Origin: Candidatus Hermodarchaeota archaeon
GTDB lineage: Archaea > Asgardarchaeota > Hermodarchaeia > Hermodarchaeales > Hermodarchaeaceae
NCBI GenBank assembly: GCA_016839995.1
Contig: JAEOTD010000079.1
Span: 1 to 18,625, forward strand
Reading direction: 5' to 3'
DNA length: 18,625 nt
Shown here: positions 7,540 to 14,037 of the stretch, piece after piece
Numbering within the stretch: the stretch's first letter is position 1
How the letters are laid out: the number at the start of each line of letters is the position of its first letter
Position numbers and translations under genes: made by a program
The notes under the pieces: generated by a model
Told to the model about the DNA's origin: nothing
Database searches by the model: none
The model's input: only the letters and a program-made list of their open reading frames with translations

Positions 7540-8310
7540 ATGCGAATTGAAGTATTAGGAAGCTCATCATTTATTCCCACCATCAAAGGAAGTTGGTCTA
7601 GCTTCTTCATTGATCTTGGTAAAGGTGATCGAATCCTCATCGACGCCGGCACTCGGCGGCTCCTCGGTCTTCGAAAAGACATCCTCACGGTAAGTCATAT
7701 TTTCATCACACACCGCCACCCAGACCATGTCATGTTCCTTGGGGCTTTATTACGTCGGATGAAACGAAATAACCGAAAGAAGCCCTTAACGATTTTCTGC
7801 CCAGTGAATGCATTTTATCACGTCACTGGGTTCATCCGATTTTATAATCCACGTGGGATTCCCGATTTTGTGAATTTTGAAACCTTCACTCCTGGGGATC
7901 CGGGATATCTTATTTCACTCTCCAAATCCAACACTGAAATATGGGCTGCAGCAGCCTGTCACACGACCATGACGGCAGGGTACGGAATTATTCAAGGGAA
8001 AACCAAGGTTGTGATTGTACCCGATACAGCCCCCAATTGCAAACCTCTTTTGGCTTTAGCAAAAGGTGCTCGGGCACTTTTTCATGATACTACCTTTCCT
8101 ACAGCCGTACATAGTTATGCAATTGCTAAAGGGCATTCGAGCCCTGAAGGGGCTGGGATGGATGCTGCAAAGGCTGGTGTTCAAACTTTGGTTTTGATTC
8201 ATACGAGTCGTGCACGGGCCCGTGATGAACACGCTTTGTTTGATGGGGCTGCAAGATACTTCGGTGGAGAGATTCACGTTGGCAAAGACAACGCGACATT
8301 CACATTTTAA
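7540..8310 (+). CDS. RNase Z-like metallo-beta-lactamase protein
   Basis: This 256-residue protein has the RNase Z (ElaC) arrangement of metal ligands: HRHPDH at 58-63, H141 followed by the GYGI loop, D162 in VPDTAP, a FHDTTF motif (181-186) standing where RNase Z has an IHEAT-like one, GHSSPEGA at 198-205, and H221 in IHTSRA. True tRNase Z trims the 3' end of tRNA precursors. Here the HEAT-type Glu region is altered and no exosite arm is visible, so another phosphodiesterase or hydrolase role is possible. The start at ATG 7540 is preferred over an upstream TTG at 7483 because MRIEVLGSSS is the usual family N-terminus and GTGG lies at 7527-7530. An imperfect palindrome, CCTGTTAACGGG (7513-7524), lies just upstream and could be an operator. 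Confidence 0.82.
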   Translation: MRIEVLGSSSFIPTIKGSWSSFFIDLGKGDRILIDAGTRRLLGLRKDILTVSHIFITHRHPDHVMFLGALLRRMKRNNRKKPLTIFCPVNAFYHVTGFIRFYNPRGIPDFVNFETFTPGDPGYLISLSKSNTEIWAAAACHTTMTAGYGIIQGKTKVVIVPDTAPNCKPLLALAKGARALFHDTTFPTAVHSYAIAKGHSSPEGAGMDAAKAGVQTLVLIHTSRARARDEHALFDGAARYFGGEIHVGKDNATFTF

Positions 8311-8334
8311 GGTACAAAGAATAAATGTTCCTTG

Positions 8335-9315
8335 ATGATCAAATCCCACTCAAAGAGTAAACCTCCAACCGTTGCCTGCTTAGGTGAAGCACTCATTGAC
8401 TTCATTGCTGAACAAACCGGGGCTCTCGATTCTGTTCACTCTTTTCGGAGATACCCTGGTGGAGCGCCAGCAAATGTGGCAGTAGGCATAGCGCGATTAG
8501 GAGTTCCTAGTGGGTTCATTGGCAAAGTGGGTGCTGACACGTTCGGCGATTTTCTAATCTCAGAGCTTAATGAAAATGGTGTAAACACAGGAGGAATTAA
8601 ACAAACCGAAGAGGCTCCAACGGCCCTTGCCTTTGTAAGTCGTTCGTCAGCAGGGGATCGAGAATTTCTTTTTTATCGTGAGTCATGCGCAGATATTCTT
8701 TTAACAAAATCAGAACTGCCCAAGGATTGGCTACGGCAAATTCAGTATCTACATTTAGGGAGTGTAAGTTTAACCCGAGACCCAAGTCGGCAAGCCACCT
8801 TGCATGCGGCAAAACTAACACACGCCAATGGAGGAAAGGTTAGCTTCGATCCTAATCTGCGAATCGATCTCTGGGCTAATGGACTAGCTGAATGTCATTC
8901 GGTAACCCGTGCAATCTTAGAATTTACAGATATCTTTCTTCCCTCGAAAGAAGAGATTCTGATGCTAATGGGAACCGATAAACTCGACAAAGCCCTTATC
9001 CGTGCGCATGAAATGGGACCCCCAATTATTTGTGTGAAGATGGGACCTCGTGGGAGTCTGATTTCTGAAAGAACTCCACGAGGGAAATTTCGAAAGTTCA
9101 CTCAGCCACCATATGCTGTTGAAGTAGTCGATTCGACAGGAGCAGGTGATGGCTACGATGCTGGTTTAATCGTAGGGCTTGTGCAAGGGTTCTCTCTTGA
9201 AGAAGCGGTGCAACAGGGTACTGCCGTTGCATCACTTGTGATCACAAAAATGGGCGCAATGACGGCGTTACCTACGAAAACCGAACTCGCCGATTTCCTC
9301 GAACACTCTCACTGA
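8335..9315 (+). CDS. PfkB-family sugar kinase (fructokinase/ribokinase-like)
   Basis: This 326-residue cytosolic kinase has both PfkB signatures: the N-terminal GGAPANVA substrate motif (42-49) and the C-terminal DSTGAGDGYDAG (266-277), with the catalytic base D272 and the GAGD anion hole. The usual DTTGAGDAF ends in GY here, a conservative change. The GGAPANVAVGIARLG stretch and overall length fit fructokinase or 2-keto-3-deoxygluconate kinase rather than adenosine or phosphofructokinase, but the sugar cannot be fixed from sequence alone. ATG 8335 is taken as the start; a TTG directly before it is the alternative, and no clear ribosome-binding site is visible. It follows the RNase Z-like gene after 24 bases and converges on rpoH with an eight-base gap. 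Confidence 0.9.
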   Translation: MIKSHSKSKPPTVACLGEALIDFIAEQTGALDSVHSFRRYPGGAPANVAVGIARLGVPSGFIGKVGADTFGDFLISELNENGVNTGGIKQTEEAPTALAFVSRSSAGDREFLFYRESCADILLTKSELPKDWLRQIQYLHLGSVSLTRDPSRQATLHAAKLTHANGGKVSFDPNLRIDLWANGLAECHSVTRAILEFTDIFLPSKEEILMLMGTDKLDKALIRAHEMGPPIICVKMGPRGSLISERTPRGKFRKFTQPPYAVEVVDSTGAGDGYDAGLIVGLVQGFSLEEAVQQGTAVASLVITKMGAMTALPTKTELADFLEHSH

Positions 9316-9323
9316 ATCAAAGA

Positions 9324-9890
9324 TTAGGCAACGCAGTATCGGAAAACTACATGGCGGCCTGCTGTTTCGGATTCTCGAACGATTCGGATAACATCCCCAG
9401 GACGGGCCCCAATGGCTTTAGCTGCAGGATCCCCCGCTTTAATTTTGGGTAATTGTTCCCGATTAATGCCATATTCCTTTTCGATTTCTCCGATTTCTTT
9501 GTCTGTGATGATGTCATGTTCAGGCACCAAGTCATGTAAGAAGAGATCAATTGAGAGAAATCGATGGTGTAATAGTTCAACATCCATTTCCTTGGCTTCA
9601 CGTCGGGCGGCATAAGTGTAGCGTTCTCCGCCAATGATGATAGCGTGAGTAAACTCGCCATTATCTCTTGCTTTAATGGTGTTCCGTAAGATTTCAACGC
9701 CAACTGTTGGAGTGTCCAAAATTACACGAACTAGGAGTGTATCCTTGGCTTTCTTCTTTGTGTATTTGGCATGAATATCAATAACGCCTTCTTTTTCTCC
9801 TTCCACTCTTTGGGTGATTTCATATCCACGGCGCACAATTAGGCGCTTCAGATAGTTGAATTGCTTATCTGTTAACACAACTCTCACCAC
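9324..9890 (-). CDS. rpoH: RNA polymerase subunit H with eukaryote-like Rpb5 N-terminal domain
   Basis: This is a subunit of the archaeal RNA polymerase (RpoH/Rpb5), which helps form the jaw that grips downstream DNA. The C-terminal third is a canonical RpoH assembly domain: HDLVPEH at 119-125, then QLPKIKAGDPAAKAIG (146-161) and SETAGRHVVFRY (174-185). Most archaeal RpoH proteins are only this part, about 75-90 residues. Here about 118 residues precede it and follow human Rpb5 nearly in register: RRGYEITQ against DRGYLVTQ, TVGVEILRNTIKA against KVGIKTIKVYCQR, and an FTHAIII strand against ITRALIV. The start is GTG 9890, with an in-frame TAG two codons upstream. GTG 9878 is a real alternative (184 residues), since GGTGA at 9888-9884 would serve it. 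No rpoB, rpoA or ribosomal gene is adjacent. Confidence 0.93.
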   Translation of the reverse strand: MVRVVLTDKQFNYLKRLIVRRGYEITQRVEGEKEGVIDIHAKYTKKKAKDTLLVRVILDTPTVGVEILRNTIKARDNGEFTHAIIIGGERYTYAARREAKEMDVELLHHRFLSIDLFLHDLVPEHDIITDKEIGEIEKEYGINREQLPKIKAGDPAAKAIGARPGDVIRIVRESETAGRHVVFRYCVA

Positions 9891-9938
9891 GAACTACGCT
9901 CTGTTTCCCGCGCTCGCTTCGCGACAGTGGATAAACAA

Positions 9939-9946
9939 CTTATAAA
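9939..9946 (-). promoter_or_regulatory. TATA box of rpoH
   Basis: TTTATAAG on the minus strand, preceded by an A-rich ACAAATG stretch that could act as a BRE, lies about 50 bases before the rpoH start and just after the end of the upstream CoA-transferase gene. It predicts a transcription start near 9915 and a leader of about 25-37 bases. rpoH can therefore be transcribed independently of the operon before it. Confidence 0.55.
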
Positions 9947-9973
9947 CATTTGTGTCCTCTGGATTTCCCAATC

Positions 9974-10762
9974 CTAAGAAGTGGCTTTGAGTAAGGATTT
10001 TCGCTTATCATACGGGTCCACCTTTGTTGCGAGTACTTCGATTTCCTTCTTTGATGGAGGTTCGGTAGTTACAACCTTGGCAGGAATAGCAAACGGAAAA
10101 CCCGTTTGCTCTTTGATTTGCCTGAGCTCAGTACCCGGATGAATAGATTTGAGATTTATCCGGTTTGTACTCCGATTAAACTGGAAGACGCATAAATCAG
10201 TGACAATTACATCCGGTCCTCCATGACGGGGTCCCTTTGCTGCTGGAATCCATCCTGGGCTAGTAATGAATGGAACTTGCTTTACCAGGCTACGTTGACT
10301 GTGGTTTGGTCGCCATGAAATGATGCGACGGAAACTGCGAATCATCAATGGTCCTCCGGCTCCGCCGGGGAGTCGAACTTTGGGGTGTTCTGGATCGTCT
10401 CCAATGATGCTCATATTCAAATTACCAAACTGGTCAATCTGAACTCCCCCAAGAAATGCCACATCCATTCGCCCATTATTCGCTAAATCGAAAATCTCTG
10501 GAAAGGTAATTGCGTTCTCGCAGTTGTCGAAGAGGTGAGGATCACCTGTGGAAAAGGGAGTAACATGAGGTTTTGGATTAATGGTGCCAAGAATGGTGAA
10601 ATACAAGAGATTTGGTGCATGGGTTGCTTGCGCAAGTAATGTAGCAAGCATTTGTACAGGGCTAGCCACACCGGTGAAGACACGGGTCTCATCTTCTAAC
10701 TGCCGAGCGAGCGTGGATATAATCAGCTCATCAAAAGAGTAATCTTTTGCAGGGTTGATCAT
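9974..10762 (-). CDS. CoA-transferase family I, beta subunit homologue lacking the catalytic Glu
   Basis: This 262-residue protein is the partner of the alpha subunit encoded just upstream and resembles GctB/IpdB. The region THAPNLLYFTILG (47-59) followed by FSTGDP aligns with the family pattern in which YESG carries the nucleophilic Glu (E54 in glutaconate CoA-transferase). Here that residue is Ile57 in TILG, confirmed by the codon at 10594-10592. A true transferase needs the Glu to form an enzyme-CoA thioester. The mycobacterial IpdAB enzyme, a family member without this Glu, is a CoA-ester ring-opening hydrolase, so hydrolysis or C-C cleavage is plausible here. The ATG overlaps the alpha-subunit stop (ATGA), and AGGAGG at 10777-10772 is a strong ribosome-binding site, so the two are co-translated. 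It is probably a soluble heteromer; the substrate is unknown. Confidence 0.85.
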   Translation of the reverse strand: MINPAKDYSFDELIISTLARQLEDETRVFTGVASPVQMLATLLAQATHAPNLLYFTILGTINPKPHVTPFSTGDPHLFDNCENAITFPEIFDLANNGRMDVAFLGGVQIDQFGNLNMSIIGDDPEHPKVRLPGGAGGPLMIRSFRRIISWRPNHSQRSLVKQVPFITSPGWIPAAKGPRHGGPDVIVTDLCVFQFNRSTNRINLKSIHPGTELRQIKEQTGFPFAIPAKVVTTEPPSKKEIEVLATKVDPYDKRKSLLKATS

Positions 10763-11688
10763 TTTGAGCTCCCTCCTTGTTCTGATGACGATTTAGTTTC
10801 GTTCCAAGGAGGTGGTATTCCCGCCTTATCGATGAATGAAGAATGATCCGAACAGGACTGGATGTAATCCTGTAGATACTCGTCAAAGCCTTCTTGTGTC
10901 TGCGCGTGTTTTTGATAAAGTTGGATATGTGAAGTGCTGACTTCGTATCGGTGATTCAACGCTGTCGGCGCAGCGCCATAGGGGACTTGCGCAATTGCGT
11001 CGACAAGAAAATGGGGAAGTGTAATGGTTTGGGGTTCGAAGACCTCGTTATCGACCACTTTCTCGACGGTGACTAATACCTTCTGACATGCTTGGGCCGT
11101 GGTAAGGGTAAAATTAGTCCAGGGCTCGTCAAGGATTATGTTTCCCTTTGCGTCTGCCGAGTGAGCATGTAACATCAAAACATCCGGGCGCAACGCTGGA
11201 ACTGTTATGACCGTATCCTGGGAACCATAGGGAGATTGCATAACTTGGTAATCCTGTCGAACTGATAGCAAGTCGGATCCTCGGAAATCTGGTAAGGGAA
11301 TAAAAGGAATGCCAAATGCTCCTGCACGTAAAGCCATGCAGATCGCATATCCCATGCTCTCTTTGACTCTAAGCGCTCCCGTCTCAGTAGCTTCACGGAA
11401 ACGGCGCATTGTAGCAAATCCGTTTCGAGTCATAAATCCAAGAAAGTAGAATTCGAGCTCAGCAACTGCACCAGCACCAACTAACTGGTCTATGGCTAAA
11501 CCATTTGGTGCACTAACGACTCGGAGTTCTCGGAGCTGAGCACGGATAATCTCATGAACCGCAGCCATGGGTAACCGGTTGACAAGCAATCCTTCCAAGT
11601 AAACATGACTTCCGTGAGAAATGTGCTTACGAACTAATTGATGTAGTGACAAGAACTTACTGGAATCTAGCATAGTACATCCGTCCAT
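10759..11688 (-). CDS. CoA-transferase family I, alpha subunit homologue (GctA/IpdA-like)
   Basis: This 309-residue protein is the alpha subunit of a family I CoA-transferase-like complex. LRELRVVSAPNGLAIDQLVGAG (about 53-73) and AGAFGIPFIPL (122-132) are typical of GctA/IpdA. VKESMGYA places E110 where IpdA has the Glu (E105) reported as essential for hydrolase activity. Since the beta subunit has lost the classical nucleophile, this retained Glu could be the important acid/base of the complex. The C-terminal tail is polar and Ser-rich. ATG 11688 has only a weak upstream site; ATG 11673 is an alternative. The gene follows the CorA-like gene after 39 bases and overlaps the beta subunit by four. 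No acyl-CoA dehydrogenase or thiolase lies nearby to hint at the pathway. Confidence 0.87.
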   Translation of the reverse strand: MDGCTMLDSSKFLSLHQLVRKHISHGSHVYLEGLLVNRLPMAAVHEIIRAQLRELRVVSAPNGLAIDQLVGAGAVAELEFYFLGFMTRNGFATMRRFREATETGALRVKESMGYAICMALRAGAFGIPFIPLPDFRGSDLLSVRQDYQVMQSPYGSQDTVITVPALRPDVLMLHAHSADAKGNIILDEPWTNFTLTTAQACQKVLVTVEKVVDNEVFEPQTITLPHFLVDAIAQVPYGAAPTALNHRYEVSTSHIQLYQKHAQTQEGFDEYLQDYIQSCSDHSSFIDKAGIPPPWNETKSSSEQGGSSK

Positions 11689-11727
11689 TATTTTCCGTTT
11701 GGGTGTGAATTAATGCTGAAAGCTTCG

Positions 11728-12744
11728 TTATTTGGCCTTCTCTTTGGATTCCGAAATACGAATCCAGCCTTTTCTAATCACCCACACTAAGGGGATGATA
11801 ACTGCAGGAAGAATTATGAGAAATTGGATTTGCCACGTATAAACTGGAACCCCATATGGAAGATAAAACAAAGGAAAAGGCCAGAAGATGTTATACATGC
11901 CAAGGATATTAGCTACAAGAGATGGAATCGCCACAGTAACTGTAATTGCAGTAAGAATCACGATAATTCGATTTAACCGGTTAGCAAGTAAAATGGAATG
12001 CAACGAGACAAGGTCAGTGAGATTTCGGGCGTTAATTTCGAGAGCTTGTTGCTGCCGTTCGAGTTCTGAAATCGATGTATCGAGTAATGCTCGCAACTCG
12101 TCAGTTAGTTGGAGATATCGTGGCACGTGCTGTAGCATCATATCCACGAAGTGGCGTTGTGTAGTCAAATGCTGGTAAAACTCGTTTTGGAGGGATCGAA
12201 TACGCTGAATCTCTTCCAGTAGTGTTGTGATGTTGATATCAGCGTATCGCGCTTCCAGCTCCTTGGTGGCATTAACTATCTCATCAATAATGATGGTGTT
12301 CCTCTCGATGATTTCTTGGACGAATCGAACCGCGACTAAAGATGGGGAGACTTGTTGTTTTGCGGTTACAAGATTTCTTAGTGTCTCTTCAACTTCATCA
12401 ACAGCACCCTCTGGAATGATTTTTCCCGCGGTGACAACCATTTTTTCCCCCAATAAAATCAATACGGGTTCGGTATGCTGAAACGGTTCAGCTACAATAG
12501 TTGGTACGTGAAAAGCTGAATAATCATAAAACCGATGATAACGACCACGCTGGGATTGTTCGAGAACTCGTGAGAGGCTTTTGGAATCAACTGACAAGTA
12601 CAGTCCAAGTTGAGTGTACTCCTCTACAGAGGGATCTAATACAGAAAGCCAAATGAAGTCTGTGTCGCGCCAGATTTTCTGAAATTCTTCACCCTTCGCT
12701 AGTTTTCGAAACTCGCCTTTTCTGCTGTAGTATACTGTTATCAT
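11728..12744 (-). CDS. CorA-like divalent metal transporter with altered GMN motif
   Basis: This 338-residue protein has the CorA layout: a soluble alpha/beta N-terminal domain (1-125), a long helical stalk (about 135-250) and two C-terminal membrane helices (about 256-284 and 303-324) ending in a basic tail. The pore signature after the first membrane helix normally reads YGMNF; here it is LGMYNIF, with GMYN at 282-285. If aligned without a gap, the selectivity-filter Asn is Tyr284 and an Asn follows. CorA channels form pentamers that pass Mg2+ or Co2+; the change makes the ion uncertain, and some family members (ZntB) are exporters or zinc transporters. The start at ATG 12744 is chosen because GGAGGT (12761-12756) lies 11 bases upstream, inside the longer GTG-initiated frame that begins at 12783. 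Confidence 0.85.
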   Translation of the reverse strand: MITVYYSRKGEFRKLAKGEEFQKIWRDTDFIWLSVLDPSVEEYTQLGLYLSVDSKSLSRVLEQSQRGRYHRFYDYSAFHVPTIVAEPFQHTEPVLILLGEKMVVTAGKIIPEGAVDEVEETLRNLVTAKQQVSPSLVAVRFVQEIIERNTIIIDEIVNATKELEARYADINITTLLEEIQRIRSLQNEFYQHLTTQRHFVDMMLQHVPRYLQLTDELRALLDTSISELERQQQALEINARNLTDLVSLHSILLANRLNRIIVILTAITVTVAIPSLVANILGMYNIFWPFPLFYLPYGVPVYTWQIQFLIILPAVIIPLVWVIRKGWIRISESKEKAK

Positions 12745-12805
12745 TTGGGTTTCCAACCTCCATAATGAATAGTGGAGGAGCACTTCAAGTAATAGGAGAA
12801 TGGGG

Positions 12806-12814
12806 TATTAAAAG
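12806..12814 (-). promoter_or_regulatory. Possible TATA box for the CorA-like gene
   Basis: CTTTTAATA on the minus strand lies about 60 bases before the CorA-like start and predicts a transcription start near 12782, which leaves a leader holding the GGAGGT ribosome-binding site. The match is partial and no BRE is obvious. Confidence 0.25.
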
Positions 12815-12832
12815 ATTGAAAACTAGCCCAGT

Positions 12833-13915
12833 TTACTTAATCCGTCGCGAAACGGTAACTGTCTCATCCTTCAATTCCAAAAGACCCGCGCGGACAAGCT
12901 CTTGGACACGTCGTCGGGCTTCATAAACACCAACACCCAGAATCTTACTTAGCTCTTCGAGGGTTCGCTGTCCTGTCTCACGCACTAACATGTAAATTCG
13001 ATACTTTGGATCCTTTTCTAGTGCCTTTTTCAGCTGTTCGAGTTCAACTTCTAGATCAGTGACCCGCCTCCGTAAAACGGTGGTATCTTGTACTGCTTCG
13101 CGTTGGACAATTCCCACGGTTCGAAGCTGAGAGGCTTCTTCTTGTGCGCCTTGAGCCAAATCTTTCTTCACAAGAATATCTTTCTGGAGCGTAACTAACT
13201 CGTCATCACGCTTTCTAACGACCTCACGAAGCTTCCCGATTTGTTCAGCCATTGCCTCAAGTTGAGTTAACAGATGTTCTTCCCGTTCTTTTGCCGTTTT
13301 CTCTAAGGCTTTATAATTCCCTTCGAGTTTTGTAACTGTTTTTTGCGACTCAGAAAGTTGGGATTTTGTATCCTTAAGTTTCTTCGTCTTTTCTTTCTCA
13401 CTTTGAGTGGTACTTTGCAGTTTCTCTTGCAGCTCAGTAATCTGCTCCTGGTATTCAGCGTTGTCAGTATTTACTTGGTCGAGTTGTTTGGTTAGAGTTG
13501 CAATTTCCTTAGTTAGGGCTTTTTTCTTGATGTTAATTTCTTCAACTTGACTCTGAAGGTCCTCAACTTGCTTTGAAATCTCTTGATTTTCCTGCTCCGC
13601 TTTCTCAATTTCCGTCTTTTGCGAAGTAATTTCGTCTTCCAACGTTTCTGCTTCCTCTTCAACCTCTTCCTGTGGTTGTTCTTTGGGCGCTGCAGGAGTT
13701 TCTGACGCCTCTTCAATTTCCTCCTCCAGTGTATCCTCCGCTAGTTCGGTTGTGGGTTCCTCGGTTGCCCTTTCCTCAGGTTCTTCAATAGGTTCAGAAC
13801 TAGGATCATCAACGGAATCAGCCACTGGTTCTTCCAGTGGGTCTCCAGGTTTCCGAAAACGCCATTTCTTCTCTTCCGAATCTGGTGAGTCCTCAGGCAG
13901 CTCAATTGGCATCAT
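12833..13915 (-). CDS. Coiled-coil protein with acidic N-terminus and C-terminal winged-helix domain
   Basis: No known family was recognised. The 360-residue protein has three parts. Residues 1-90 are highly acidic, rich in Glu, Pro and Ser, and probably disordered. Residues about 85-300 form a long continuous coiled coil of charged heptads. Residues about 302-360 look like a winged helix-turn-helix: a helix (RIYMLVRETG), LEELSKILGVGVYEARRRVQ as the turn and recognition helix, then a short hairpin (LLELKDETVTV). There is no membrane segment. This suggests a DNA- or protein-binding dimer whose acidic tail keeps it away from DNA or recruits a partner. GGGG at 13923-13920 lies four bases before ATG 13915 and seven before ATG 13912, so the second Met may be the true start. 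It lies between SHMT and the CorA-like gene, each about 100 bases away. Confidence 0.75.
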   Translation of the reverse strand: MMPIELPEDSPDSEEKKWRFRKPGDPLEEPVADSVDDPSSEPIEEPEERATEEPTTELAEDTLEEEIEEASETPAAPKEQPQEEVEEEAETLEDEITSQKTEIEKAEQENQEISKQVEDLQSQVEEINIKKKALTKEIATLTKQLDQVNTDNAEYQEQITELQEKLQSTTQSEKEKTKKLKDTKSQLSESQKTVTKLEGNYKALEKTAKEREEHLLTQLEAMAEQIGKLREVVRKRDDELVTLQKDILVKKDLAQGAQEEASQLRTVGIVQREAVQDTTVLRRRVTDLEVELEQLKKALEKDPKYRIYMLVRETGQRTLEELSKILGVGVYEARRRVQELVRAGLLELKDETVTVSRRIK

Positions 13916-14037
13916 AATTCCCCTTTCTGTACTAGACTATCGATTCGAATACGCAAAAAACTTTGTGGCGCTACTCCCCAGAGGCGTGGAACATCACGTA
14001 TCACACAATCCCTACAGTCAAATCTCTTCTACGTTGG

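Noticed and set aside
9347..9703. Out-of-frame 118-residue minus-strand frame inside rpoH
   Set aside because: It is a shadow of a strongly conserved gene in another frame and has no recognisable motif.
12745..12783. Longer CorA-like protein from GTG 12783
   Set aside because: The GGAGGT ribosome-binding site for ATG 12744 lies inside this extension.
13955..13960. Six-T run on the minus strand downstream of SHMT as a terminator
   Set aside because: A single short T run without a stem or second run is too weak to call.
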